Origin: Gammaproteobacteria bacterium
GTDB taxonomy: Bacteria; Pseudomonadota; Gammaproteobacteria; Pseudomonadales; Pseudohongiellaceae
DNA length: 64,000 nucleotides
Assembly (NCBI GenBank): GCA_002711845.1
Contig: PASF01000001.1
Location: 124,001 to 188,000, forward strand
Reading direction: 5' to 3'
Part shown: piece after piece, positions 1-9,552 of the stretch
Layout: every line of letters starts with the position of its first letter
Position numbering within the stretch: position 1 is the stretch's first letter
Program-made: the position numbers and the translations under genes
The notes under the pieces: generated by a model
What the model was told of the DNA's origin: nothing
Databases searched by the model: none
The model's input: only the letters and a program-made list of their open reading frames with translations

Positions 1-3000
1 TCGGCAAGGATCCGGCCCTGATCACCAATAGTCAAAACGATGACGGTTATGAAATCGATTTTGCCGGTCCGGATGCACAGCTCACCGGTCGCAACGGTTC
101 CCAGATTGGCAGCAGTTATGGTGTTGACGTGGATACCCATTACCTGGGCAACGACACTCTGTTCGACTTCTCGCAACCCGGTGGCGAGGCCGAGCGTATC
201 ACAACGCGCTACAGCTCCGGTCAGGACCTGGTCATGCTGGTGTCCGAGGTCATCAGTGTGACTAATTTCCCCATTGCAGATATTGAAACGTTTATCACGC
301 AAAGCGGCGACTTCAAGGTTAACGGCACGGGCAGTTACCAGGTCACGGTGACCAATAACGGTAACGGGACATCGACCGGAGGCGAGGCCACCGGGGTGGT
401 CACGGTCGCCATGCAGTTGCCAACGGGGATGACCCTTGCCTCAGCCGGTCAGGTCTCGGGCACCGGCTGGTCCTGCGTCGTCGACGTGGCGCCGGCCAAC
501 GGTGCCTTCACCTGCACCTACGATATTGGCTCAGGTACGCCACTGGCATCGGGCGCCAGTCTTCCGGTGCTGAACATCAACGTCGATCTGGCTGGCCCGG
601 ATATATTCACCTTGAACCAGAACAACCGCACGGTCACCGCACGCGCAGTGCATACCGGCGGCAATTGTGCGACGACAACGACCGGTCTGCTGCCACTGGA
701 AAGTGACTGTGACCGCTCCCCGCAGTTCGATAACAAATACGACCTGCAAGGCGGTGCCATCAATCCCAATACGCTGACTGCGAAGACTGACAGCAACAAC
801 AACGTGGAAAGCGTGGTCACGACCGTGCAGGGGATCAGAACCGATCTGCGTATCGTCAAAACGCTGGTCGATACGCTGGAAGTGGACCAGCCAGGCCAGT
901 ATCAGCTGGTGGTCACCAACCTGGGGCCGGACGACACCACGGTGCCGTTCACCATTTCTGATGCCCAGCCCAGCGGTGTCACTTTTACCGGCACCAGCAG
1001 CGTTGATACAGCGTGGACGTGCAGCACGCTGACGCCCACGCTCAATTGTACATTTAATGGCGTGCTGGCATTAAATGCCAGCACCACATTGACGCTGGAT
1101 GTGCTGGTCACCGGCAGTGCCCGCACCAGTGTGGTCAACACCGCGCAGGTAGTGGTAGGCACGGGGAATTTTGATAATTTCCCTGCCAATAATACCTCGA
1201 CCAGCAGCACGACCATTGTTGGCCCACCGGTCGCGTCGCAGGAACGTTTCCTGTTGTCGGTATCGACGCCCGGCAACGACACATCAATAGGCGGTCTGAA
1301 TAACTTCGAAAACGATGACCTGATTATTTATGACCCGCAGACCGATGAGGCGGTGATGTTTTTCGATGACAGCCTGACCAACGGCGGCCGCATCGACGAC
1401 ATCAATGCCGTGCATCTGCTCAAGAATGGGCACATCATTCTGTCGGCCAATGGCAGCAGTGTGATCGGTACCAACAACCTGGCCTTCGAGCCCTGGGATC
1501 TGGTGCGCTACGACCCGATCAGTGGCGAAGCGTTCATGTACCTGCAGGGATCAACGGTCTTTGACGATTTTGAATCGGTCAATATCAATGGCGTCTATAT
1601 CAACGATGATTGCCCGACCAGTGCCAATCACTCGGAATGCACCATACTGCTTTCCACGACCGGCGGCGCCACGACCAGCTTTGACGGCGTGTCGTTTACG
1701 TCCTCGGATATCATCGCACTGGATCGCAGTGGCGCCAACGTCACTGCATCTGTTTACCTGGACGGCAGCGACACTGATGTATTCGGTGCCACTGAGGGCA
1801 ATGGCAATGTCGACCTGGATGCCTTCTATGTGCGCGTTGATCCGAATGATCCAACGGCGACCATCGATACGCTGGCGCTGTCGGTTGCCAATGAAATCGC
1901 CACCATCGGTGATGACCCGGGGATGGATCCGGTAGATGGCACGATCGTTACCCGGGATGATGTGACTGAACTGAACCGCACCGACAATACCACCGGCAAC
2001 CTGTTCCTCGGTGACCAGGAGCTGGGGGTGTTTACGCCGGATGCACTGACCGAGCCGACCGCTGCGCAGCGCCGGCTGGATGCCCTGCATCTGGTCGAGG
2101 ACGGCTACCATGGCCACTTCAGCGTCAGGGTTGTGCAGGAGGGCAGCGTGTGTGCGTTTGCCCTGGTGCGGATCAGCAAGCACGACGGCCTGACACATAA
2201 TCGCGACACCGATTACTACGGATCGGTTCGTATTGCCACCAGCACGGGCCTGGGCAACTGGTCTACGCACACCGGTGTGCAGGGAACACTCAACAATGGC
2301 ACGTTGGATGATGGTCAGGCAGTCTACACATTTGTCCCCGCCGACAATGGCACCGTGGTGCTGCGCCTGAGCTACGATCAAGCAGCAACTATCAAGATTA
2401 CTGCCACCAATGGCATCGCCACAGTGCTCGCCAGCGAAAGCCCGAACTTTGTGTTCAGTGCGGAGCTGACCGACATTACCTGGGAGGACCTGTTTAACTC
2501 AGTGTCCTATGGACGCAATGATGGCACGCGCAACTGGACCGGAGACTGGTTTGAAGTCGATGGCGAAAGCGCCACGACGGGGGCCGGGCCGGCCGCAGGC
2601 AATGTCCAGGTGATCAATGACATCAACAATGTCGCCGGCCACCAGAAGCTGCGACTGCGTTCCAGTACGTATGCTGCCAACAACAGCATTCAGCCCTCGC
2701 TGGGCAGGACTTTCAATTTGGCGTCGGTGCCTGCCTCCGAAGATGTGGTGTTGAGTTTTGACTATAACTACACCGGGGTCGCCCAGTCAGATCAGGTGGT
2801 GGTCGAAGCAAGGGGCACCAGCGTGAGCGATCCAGCCTGGACACAATTGGCGTCATACACAAACATCAGTGGTACCGGAAACGGCAGCGCATCATTGAAT
2901 CTGACTACGGCGCTGGGCGGCAACGCCAACATGACCACGACGTCGCAGATCCGTTTCCGCATTGCCAACGGCTACGCAGTGACAGGTCGCTTCTTTATCG

Positions 3001-5504
3001 ATAACGTAAAAATAGCGACGGCCACCGATGAGTGTGGCTTTACCGGAACCGGATCCCTTGACCACTATGCCATTTCACACAGCGGCTTTGGTATTTCCTG
3101 TGTGGGCACGCCGGTCACTATTACTGCGCATGATGTAGCTGACGCCCCGATTAACGCCAATGGCGAAACTATCAATATCAGTATTTCGCCCGCCAAGGGC
3201 GTCTGGGCCCGGGTGCTGAATGGCGGTGGTGTGTTAACGCCGATAGCCAGCCAGCTGGATAACGGCGTCGCCACCTACACCTTCCCGCAAGGTGAAAGTG
3301 CAGTCAGTCTGCTGTTGAATTACACGGTACCGGCCGGCGCCGCAACACAGGTCAATATCAATGTGCAGGGCCAGACCAGCGCGGCGACCGAGCTGGAAGA
3401 CCCGACACTGCAAATCGCTGAAGCCGGACTGGTGTTCTACAACGAATCCCAGCTCAATAACACGATACCCACTCAGATTGCCGGCAAGCCGTCCAATGTC
3501 GCGCCGTTGGGACAGCTTCTGACGGTGCAGGGTGTGCGAAGCTCTGATCAGGACCCGCTGCAGTGCGTACCGCTGTTTGACGCGGGACAGACCCTGCCCA
3601 TCGAAATCGCGGCGGAGTGCAACGATGCTGCTAGCTGTGTCAATGGCGAGAGTTTCAGTGTAAACGGTCAGTCAGTTGCCCTGGTTGATAACAACAACGC
3701 AGCGGGCGCCAGTGCCTATACGGAGATTGATCTGGACTTTATCACGCAGCCCTCGGGTGATGTCGGCGCCACCATTGCATTGAACTACTCCGATGTGGGC
3801 GTCATGCAGCTGCACAGCCGTTACAACATACCCTTTGGTTTCTTTGGTAATACCAACCCGGTCACCTCCAACGCCATTACGCCCAACGATCCGCTGACCC
3901 CGCCCGGCGTATCGGGTGACTACATGCTGGGTGCCAGCAACCTGTTTGTGGTCAGACCGTTCGGGTTTGCCATCAATTTCCCCGGCGACGAGGGCCTGGA
4001 CCGGACAACCACGGGTGGCTTGCTGGCCAACAACTTTGCTGACCGGGCAGGTAATCCGGCTGATTCCCTGGCCGCAGATGATGGCGGCACGGTGTTTGTC
4101 TATGCCGGTGAAGGTTTTGATACCGTGGTCACGGCCATGGGCTGGCAGGCAGTCGATGATGTGAATCAGGATGGCCAGCCCGATACCGGTGCCAACCTGT
4201 ATGATAACCGCCCGACGCCGAACTTCTTTTACGACACCGTTGGCGCCGCAGACAACTATGCTGTCAGGCTCACCGTGCTCGAGAACCAGGCAGAAGCGCT
4301 AGGTGGCGTGCGTGGCGAGTTGAGTAATGACACACTGACCTTCAATAACTTTGACAACTTCGCGGTCGCCGCCACTGGCAGCGCCAGTGTGAGTTACAAC
4401 GAAGTCGGGATCATCGATATCCAGGCGGAGTTGGTCGACACCAACGACAACCCACTCACTTATCGCGGCACTGACGTCATCCGTGGTGTGGTCAACGATG
4501 TGGGGCGGTTTTATCCACGACGGTTTGACGTGCTGTCGACCATGCTGCTGCCGAGGATTAATGCCAGCTGTGTACCACCGTCCATCTTTACTTACATGGA
4601 TGAGCCCTTTGCCATTGAGCTGGAACTGGTGGCGCGCAATACCCAGGGCGCCACGACAGTCAATTATCGGGGTGGTTTTGCCAAGCTGTCGGCCTATGCC
4701 GATCTCAACTTCCGCGCGATAGAGGAAGTCGCCAGTGCTGACAACAATGACCTGAGTGCGCGTCTGAACAACGTGTCAATACCAACAGCCTACGAGGCGG
4801 ACTGGTCGGCGGTTCAGGGTGGTGAATTGGTGCTGGAAGGTAACCTGGCGTTCAGCCGCGCTGATCCCGCGGTCCCGGACGGTCCATTTGAAAACCTCAA
4901 GATTGCCTTTGTGCCTACCGACAGTGACGGCGTGACGCTGGACCCCAATGACCTTGATACCGAGATCACTCAGGCGACACCCGAATACAGCCTGATTGCC
5001 GAGCACGACTTCCGTTATGGCCGCCTGCTCATCGACAATGCCTTTGGCCCGGAAACCGAAGATCTGGCCATTACCTTCCGGGTGGAATATTTCGATGGTG
5101 AGCGTTTCGTGGTGAACACCGATGACAGCTGCACCGTCATCGACGCCGCACAACTGACTCTGGTGCCAGGTACTTACACCGGTAATCTTGACGACGGTGA
5201 GACCGATATCTCGACGCCGCAAACGACTGAATTCCACAATGGTCAGGTACAGGGCGTGGAAAGTGCAACCAACCCCAGTGACGAGCCCTTTACCGCCACT
5301 GCGCCGGGCGAAGGTAACGGCGGCACCGTCGATGTCGAGCTTGATCTGGATGCGCTGGGTCTGCCTTTCCTGCAGTTCCGCTGGCCAGAGCTTAACGCCG
5401 GTTACGACGAAAACCCGCGGGCACAGCTTGAGTTTGGTCAGTTCCGCAGCCACGACCGCGTCATCCACTGGCAGGAAATCTACAACGGCCCGACCACACC
5501 CTGA
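1..5504 (+). CDS. MshQ-like giant surface protein (DUF11 and DUF6701 domains), 5'-truncated by window edge
   Basis: The frame is open from base 3 to the TGA at 5502-5504, so the true start lies upstream. A GTG at 129 is merely the first start-like codon. Two DUF11-type beta-sandwich segments lie at about 300-600 and 840-1215. About 1240-2100 holds degenerate repeats combining 'DDLIIYDP'-like, 'AVHLL' and 'ILLS' strings. A beta-rich segment at about 2490-3020 ends in 'FFIDNVKIA', like a jelly-roll or MAM fold. From about 3058 ('DHYAISHSGFGISC') to the end it resembles DUF6701, the C-terminal part of MshQ, including a closing HDRVIHWQE string. MshQ is the large last gene of MSHA type IV pilus clusters in related bacteria. 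Inference: a secreted adhesin-like protein at the end of an msh cluster outside the window. The DUF6701 call is firm; the role is not proven. Confidence 0.8.
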   Translation, partial: GKDPALITNSQNDDGYEIDFAGPDAQLTGRNGSQIGSSYGVDVDTHYLGNDTLFDFSQPGGEAERITTRYSSGQDLVMLVSEVISVTNFPIADIETFITQSGDFKVNGTGSYQVTVTNNGNGTSTGGEATGVVTVAMQLPTGMTLASAGQVSGTGWSCVVDVAPANGAFTCTYDIGSGTPLASGASLPVLNINVDLAGPDIFTLNQNNRTVTARAVHTGGNCATTTTGLLPLESDCDRSPQFDNKYDLQGGAINPNTLTAKTDSNNNVESVVTTVQGIRTDLRIVKTLVDTLEVDQPGQYQLVVTNLGPDDTTVPFTISDAQPSGVTFTGTSSVDTAWTCSTLTPTLNCTFNGVLALNASTTLTLDVLVTGSARTSVVNTAQVVVGTGNFDNFPANNTSTSSTTIVGPPVASQERFLLSVSTPGNDTSIGGLNNFENDDLIIYDPQTDEAVMFFDDSLTNGGRIDDINAVHLLKNGHIILSANGSSVIGTNNLAFEPWDLVRYDPISGEAFMYLQGSTVFDDFESVNINGVYINDDCPTSANHSECTILLSTTGGATTSFDGVSFTSSDIIALDRSGANVTASVYLDGSDTDVFGATEGNGNVDLDAFYVRVDPNDPTATIDTLALSVANEIATIGDDPGMDPVDGTIVTRDDVTELNRTDNTTGNLFLGDQELGVFTPDALTEPTAAQRRLDALHLVEDGYHGHFSVRVVQEGSVCAFALVRISKHDGLTHNRDTDYYGSVRIATSTGLGNWSTHTGVQGTLNNGTLDDGQAVYTFVPADNGTVVLRLSYDQAATIKITATNGIATVLASESPNFVFSAELTDITWEDLFNSVSYGRNDGTRNWTGDWFEVDGESATTGAGPAAGNVQVINDINNVAGHQKLRLRSSTYAANNSIQPSLGRTFNLASVPASEDVVLSFDYNYTGVAQSDQVVVEARGTSVSDPAWTQLASYTNISGTGNGSASLNLTTALGGNANMTTTSQIRFRIANGYAVTGRFFIDNVKIATATDECGFTGTGSLDHYAISHSGFGISCVGTPVTITAHDVADAPINANGETINISISPAKGVWARVLNGGGVLTPIASQLDNGVATYTFPQGESAVSLLLNYTVPAGAATQVNINVQGQTSAATELEDPTLQIAEAGLVFYNESQLNNTIPTQIAGKPSNVAPLGQLLTVQGVRSSDQDPLQCVPLFDAGQTLPIEIAAECNDAASCVNGESFSVNGQSVALVDNNNAAGASAYTEIDLDFITQPSGDVGATIALNYSDVGVMQLHSRYNIPFGFFGNTNPVTSNAITPNDPLTPPGVSGDYMLGASNLFVVRPFGFAINFPGDEGLDRTTTGGLLANNFADRAGNPADSLAADDGGTVFVYAGEGFDTVVTAMGWQAVDDVNQDGQPDTGANLYDNRPTPNFFYDTVGAADNYAVRLTVLENQAEALGGVRGELSNDTLTFNNFDNFAVAATGSASVSYNEVGIIDIQAELVDTNDNPLTYRGTDVIRGVVNDVGRFYPRRFDVLSTMLLPRINASCVPPSIFTYMDEPFAIELELVARNTQGATTVNYRGGFAKLSAYADLNFRAIEEVASADNNDLSARLNNVSIPTAYEADWSAVQGGELVLEGNLAFSRADPAVPDGPFENLKIAFVPTDSDGVTLDPNDLDTEITQATPEYSLIAEHDFRYGRLLIDNAFGPETEDLAITFRVEYFDGERFVVNTDDSCTVIDAAQLTLVPGTYTGNLDDGETDISTPQTTEFHNGQVQGVESATNPSDEPFTATAPGEGNGGTVDVELDLDALGLPFLQFRWPELNAGYDENPRAQLEFGQFRSHDRVIHWQEIYNGPTTP

Positions 5505-5597
5505 CCGGAGGAGGTCCGGTCACCGGCTCTCGGTCTTGAAATCGGACGTTGCCGCCGCCATGATCTCTATACGTCGACAGAGATACGGGAGCGTCCG

Positions 5598-6668
5598 ATG
5601 AAACACCTGCTAGCCCTGCTGTTCGCTGGTTTTGCCGCGTTTGTCGCCGCCACGCCTGCGCTTGCGGCTGACTACGAGAATTTCCGCACCAACGACGAAG
5701 AAAACAACATTGATGTCTTCAAAAGCGCCAGCCCGTCGGTGGTGTACATCACCAATTCGCGCATGGTCAGGCGCTCGGTTTTTAACCTGAATCCACAGGA
5801 GATTCCCCAGGGCAGCGGCTCCGGCTTTGTCTGGGATAAGCGTGGTTTTATCGTCACCAACTTCCACGTTATCCAGAATGCCTCGCGCGTGACCGTGACA
5901 CTGCAGGATGGTACCGCCTGGCAGGCGCAGGTGGTGGGTGCCGAGCCGGACAAGGACCTGGCGGTGCTGCGTATCGAGGCGCCCGCGGAACAACTGACGC
6001 CCGTGGCGTTGGGCGACTCGTCGCTGCTGGAAGTGGGTCGCAAGGTCATTGCCATCGGCAACCCGTTTGGTCTGGATACCACATTGACGGTCGGCGTGGT
6101 CAGCGCCCTGGGGCGGGAGATCAACTCGGTGACCCGGCGGCAGATTCGCGATGTGATACAGACCGATGCGGCCATCAATCCGGGCAATTCCGGCGGCCCT
6201 CTGCTCAATTCCCTGGGCCAGCTGGTGGGCGTCAATACCGCCATTTACAGCCCCAGCGGCGCCAGTTCCGGCATCGGGTTTGCCATTCCAGTGAATACCG
6301 TCAAAAAGATCGTGCCGGAATTGATTGAGTTTGGCCGCGTACAGACCCCGACGCTTGGCATCAATCTGTTCCCGCCGCAGTATGCCGAGTATTATCGCAA
6401 CCGCTGGCGCATCGACGGGGTGATTGTGCTGGATGTGATGCCCGGCGGCAGCCCGGAGCGCGAGGGGATGCGTGGCTTGACCGAAACCAGTCGCGGCATC
6501 GCCCTGGGTGATGTCATTGTGGAAGTCGATGGTGTGCCGGTGGTCAATGAAGACGACCTGTTGACGGTGCTGGAGAACCGGGAGGCGGGTGATGTGGTTG
6601 AGGTGGTGACCTTGCGGGAAAACGCACGCGTACGCTACCAGATCGAGCTGCAGGCCACCCGTCAGTGA
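5598..6668 (+). CDS. HtrA/Deg-family periplasmic serine protease with one PDZ domain
   Basis: The 356-residue protein starts with a clear signal peptide (about 1-23, ending in ALA-A). A trypsin-like S1C domain follows, with catalytic His90 in TNFHVI, Asp120 in DKDLAVL and Ser198 in NPGNSGGPL. One PDZ domain covers roughly residues 250-353. DegP has two PDZ domains, and DegS has one but is anchored by an N-terminal helix. This protein has one PDZ and what looks like a cleavable signal, so it is not plainly either. The ATG at 5598 is preceded by GGGAGCG and begins directly with the signal peptide. It lies 93 bases after the MshQ-like gene, and co-transcription is possible. Likely role: cleavage of misfolded or regulatory envelope proteins. 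Confidence 0.88.
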   Translation: MKHLLALLFAGFAAFVAATPALAADYENFRTNDEENNIDVFKSASPSVVYITNSRMVRRSVFNLNPQEIPQGSGSGFVWDKRGFIVTNFHVIQNASRVTVTLQDGTAWQAQVVGAEPDKDLAVLRIEAPAEQLTPVALGDSSLLEVGRKVIAIGNPFGLDTTLTVGVVSALGREINSVTRRQIRDVIQTDAAINPGNSGGPLLNSLGQLVGVNTAIYSPSGASSGIGFAIPVNTVKKIVPELIEFGRVQTPTLGINLFPPQYAEYYRNRWRIDGVIVLDVMPGGSPEREGMRGLTETSRGIALGDVIVEVDGVPVVNEDDLLTVLENREAGDVVEVVTLRENARVRYQIELQATRQ

Positions 6669-6669
6669 G

Positions 6670-6779
6670 GTCGGGCCGGAACAGCACGGGCCAACGGGAG
6701 TCGGCCTCGGAACGGTCGTCTGCGACGCCCTGATTGTTCCTCGACGGACATCCCGTTACCCCGCACTGTCCCGGCCGAC
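6670..6779. repeat. 110-bp imperfect palindrome between convergent genes
   Basis: Arms 6670-6699 and 6751-6779 match in inverted orientation at about 24 of 29 positions with one bulge. The inner sequence pairs further, less well, down to a central CGTC-TGC-GACG hairpin at 6717-6727. The midpoint of the arms falls on this centre, so the whole gap between the protease gene (+) and yheS (-) can fold as a single hairpin. There is no T-run on either side, so it is not a standard intrinsic terminator. It could protect both 3' ends, act as a bidirectional terminator, or be a small palindromic repeat element. Confidence 0.7.
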
Positions 6780-6794
6780 TTTCGCAAACAGTCG

Positions 6795-8741
6795 TTACTC
6801 TGAGGACAGTTCCTCAAGTTCGGTGCTTTTTTCCAGCCACTGGTCTTCGGCCTGGCTCAGTTCGGCCTTGCAGTAGCCTTGCTGGCGCAGCAGTTCAGTG
6901 AGCTCGTCGCGGCGGCTGTCTTCGTAAAGAGTGGTGTCGCCCAGTTTTTCTTCCAGCGCTGACAGCTCGGCGCTGAGTTTCTCCATGGTCTTTTCCAGCT
7001 GTTTCACTTCCCGGCGCAGCGGTGCCAGCTGCTCGCGCTGCTGGGCCGCCTGCTTGCGCGCTTCTTTTTTGTCGACCACCGGTTCTGCCGCTGGCTTGTG
7101 TTCGGCAGGCTTACCGGCAGCGGCTGTCAGATGGTCCTTGTTGGTGCCCGGCTGAAAATCCGCGGTGGCGCCTTTGCCCTGTTCCTGCATCCAGCGGGCA
7201 TAGTCATCCAGATCGCCCTCAAACGGGGTGACCCGACCCTGGTGTACGGTAAAGAACTCATCGACGGTGTTGTTCATCAGGTGGCGATCATGAGACACCA
7301 GCACCAGGGCACCCTCAAAGCCCTGCAGTGCCACGGTCAGGGCGTGGCGCATCTCCAGGTCCAGGTGGTTGGTGGGCTCGTCCAGTAACAACACATTAGG
7401 TTTTTGCCAGACGATCAGGGCCAGCGCCAGGCGCGCTTTCTCACCGCCGGAAAAATTGATGATAGGCTCGGACACGCGGTCGCCGCGAAAATCGAAACCG
7501 CCCAGAAAATTGCGAATTTCCTGTTCGCGGGCGCCGGGGTCGGCGCGCTGAATCAGCGTGGTCGGGCTGGCCTTCATGTCAATCACATCGACCTGGTGCT
7601 GGGCAAAATAGCCAATGCGCAGATGCTTGGATGCGACCACCTCGCCATCAAGTACGGGCAGCTGTTCGGCCAGGGTCTTCAGTAGCGTGGACTTGCCGGC
7701 GCCGTTGAAACCCAGCAGCCCGATGCGGGTGGTGTCGTGCAGTTTCAGGTTGATGCCGCGCACCAGCGGTTGCTCAAAACCGATGCTGACCTTCTTGAAA
7801 CTGAGCAGGTCACTGGCGGTTTTGTCCGGGGCAAAAAATGAAAACCGGAACGGCGAATCGATATGCGCGGGGGCGATGTCTTCCATGCGCGACAGTTCCT
7901 TCAGCCGGCTTTGCGCCTGTTTGGCCTTGCTGGCCTTGGCGCGGAAACGACGCACAAAGTCTTCAATTTCGGCCTTGCGGCGCATCTGTTTCTCGGCGGC
8001 TGCCTGCAACTGTGCCATGCGCTCGGCGCGCTGAATTTCGTAGGCGGTGAAATTGCCTTTGTACATGAACAGGTTGTTCTGCTCAAAGCTGACCACATGA
8101 TCAATGACCTTGTCGAGAAAACTGCGGTCATGCGAGATCAGCAACAGGGTGCCCTGATAACGGTTCAGCCACTGCTCCAGCCAGAGGGTGGCTTCCAGAT
8201 CCAGGTGGTTGGTGGGCTCATCCAGCAGCAACAGGTCTGATGGGGCCATGAGTGCGGCGGCCAGGTTCAGGCGCACGCGCCAGCCGCCGGAAAAGGCAGA
8301 GACCGGTTGCTGGAAGCTGTCCACGGCAAAGCCCAGGCCCGAGAGCAACTGCTCGGCGCGCACCGGCACGCTGTAACCATCGATCTTGTCCAGTTCGTGA
8401 TGCAGATTGGCGATGGCGTGCCCATCGTTACTGTCTTCGGCACGGGTCAGTCGGCTTTCAATCTGGCGGAAACGCTCGTCGCCGTCGATGACATAGTCCA
8501 GTGCGGTGCGGCCCGACCCTGCGGTTTCCTGCTTCATCCAGGCACAGCGCAGCCCGTCGGGAATAAACAGGTCGCCGGCATCCAGCGCAATCTGGCCGGT
8601 CAGGCAGGCGAACAGGCTGGACTTGCCACTGCCGTTGCGGCCGATGACACCGGTTTTCTGGCCTTTGTGAATGGTGATGCTGGCGCTGTCGAGCAGGGTA
8701 TGCTCGCCGCGCATCAGACGGGCGTTGTTAAGACTGATCAT
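6795..8741 (-). CDS. yheS: ABC-F family ATPase YheS
   Basis: This 648-residue soluble protein has two fused ABC ATPase domains and no membrane segment, as in the ABC-F translation-factor family. Walker A motifs are GRNGSGKSS (34-42) and GFNGAGKST (344-352). Signatures are SGGW (151) and SGGEK (431), and Walker B strings are LLLDEP (171-176 and 451-456). The linker at about 230-300 is rich in Arg and Lys, as expected for an arm reaching into the ribosome. The tail from about 555 is a charged coiled coil. Length and the N-terminal strings (QKTGVIGRNG, QETAG, YVIDGD) resemble E. coli YheS (637 residues) rather than Uup or EttA. It ends opposite the Deg-type protease gene and diverges from the response regulator gene. 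Confidence 0.9.
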   Translation of the reverse strand: MISLNNARLMRGEHTLLDSASITIHKGQKTGVIGRNGSGKSSLFACLTGQIALDAGDLFIPDGLRCAWMKQETAGSGRTALDYVIDGDERFRQIESRLTRAEDSNDGHAIANLHHELDKIDGYSVPVRAEQLLSGLGFAVDSFQQPVSAFSGGWRVRLNLAAALMAPSDLLLLDEPTNHLDLEATLWLEQWLNRYQGTLLLISHDRSFLDKVIDHVVSFEQNNLFMYKGNFTAYEIQRAERMAQLQAAAEKQMRRKAEIEDFVRRFRAKASKAKQAQSRLKELSRMEDIAPAHIDSPFRFSFFAPDKTASDLLSFKKVSIGFEQPLVRGINLKLHDTTRIGLLGFNGAGKSTLLKTLAEQLPVLDGEVVASKHLRIGYFAQHQVDVIDMKASPTTLIQRADPGAREQEIRNFLGGFDFRGDRVSEPIINFSGGEKARLALALIVWQKPNVLLLDEPTNHLDLEMRHALTVALQGFEGALVLVSHDRHLMNNTVDEFFTVHQGRVTPFEGDLDDYARWMQEQGKGATADFQPGTNKDHLTAAAGKPAEHKPAAEPVVDKKEARKQAAQQREQLAPLRREVKQLEKTMEKLSAELSALEEKLGDTTLYEDSRRDELTELLRQQGYCKAELSQAEDQWLEKSTELEELSSE

Positions 8742-8850
8742 GCGTCAACCGAGGTTTGTACCAGTGGGTATGTGTTCGAAAACCGGCATTATACGTCAGA
8801 CAGCCATCACAGATTGATTTATGTCCGGCAAATTCGTAAACTCCTGCCCT

Positions 8851-9552
8851 ATGAAGCAGATACTAATAATAGATGATGACGAAAAACTGGGCCAATTGCT
8901 GACGCAGTATCTGGACCGTTATGACATGAAAGTCACGGTTGCCCATACGCCGAGCAAGGGATTCGAACTGCTTAAGCGTTCCAAGCCCGATCTGCTGATT
9001 CTGGATGTCATGTTACCGGAAAAGGACGGCTTTGAAATCTGCCGCGAGATCCGCGCCAAAACGTCTGTGTATGGCCACCTGCCAATCATGATGCTGACCG
9101 CCCACGGCGAAGTCACCGATCGTATTGTGGGGCTGGAGCTGGGCGCCGATGATTATCTGCCCAAGCCCTTCGAGCCGCGTGAACTGGTGGCCCGGATTAC
9201 CAATATCCTGCGCCGTGCCGGCGATGATGCACGGGCTGACAGTGACCTGCCGCGCATTGAAGGGCTGGATGTTGATACCAGCCGTCGCACGGTGCACCTG
9301 GATGGCGAGCTGGTGGAGCTGACCACCATGGAATACGAACTGCTGGTGCTGTTCATCCAGTCCCCCAACAAAACCTTTACCCGGGACGAGCTGATGAACC
9401 GCCTGCGTGGCATTGATGCTGAATTGTTCTCGCGGGCGGTCGACACCCTGGTCAGTCGCTTGCGCCACAAGCTCAAGGACACCTCCAAAACACCACGATT
9501 TATCAAGACTGTGTGGGGGCGCGGCTATACCTTTGTCGGTCAGCTGCAATGA
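8851..9552 (+). CDS. OmpR/RstA-type response regulator
   Basis: The 233-residue protein has a receiver domain (about 1-118) and a winged-helix DNA-binding domain (about 133-230). The acidic pocket is D8-D10, the phosphoacceptor is D52 in ILDVMLP, and the conserved lysine is K105 in YLPKPFEP. I chose the ATG at 8851, because MKQILIIDDD begins right at the first receiver strand. An in-frame ATG at 8821 would add ten residues with no family equivalent. Neither start has a strong ribosome site. The gene overlaps its kinase gene by ATGA at 9549-9552, so the two are translationally coupled. Its targets are not evident. Confidence 0.9.
   Translation: MKQILIIDDDEKLGQLLTQYLDRYDMKVTVAHTPSKGFELLKRSKPDLLILDVMLPEKDGFEICREIRAKTSVYGHLPIMMLTAHGEVTDRIVGLELGADDYLPKPFEPRELVARITNILRRAGDDARADSDLPRIEGLDVDTSRRTVHLDGELVELTTMEYELLVLFIQSPNKTFTRDELMNRLRGIDAELFSRAVDTLVSRLRHKLKDTSKTPRFIKTVWGRGYTFVGQLQ

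Noticed and set aside
5502..5522. Perfect 8-bp hairpin over the MshQ-like stop codon
   Set aside because: No T-run follows on either strand, so it is not listed as a terminator.
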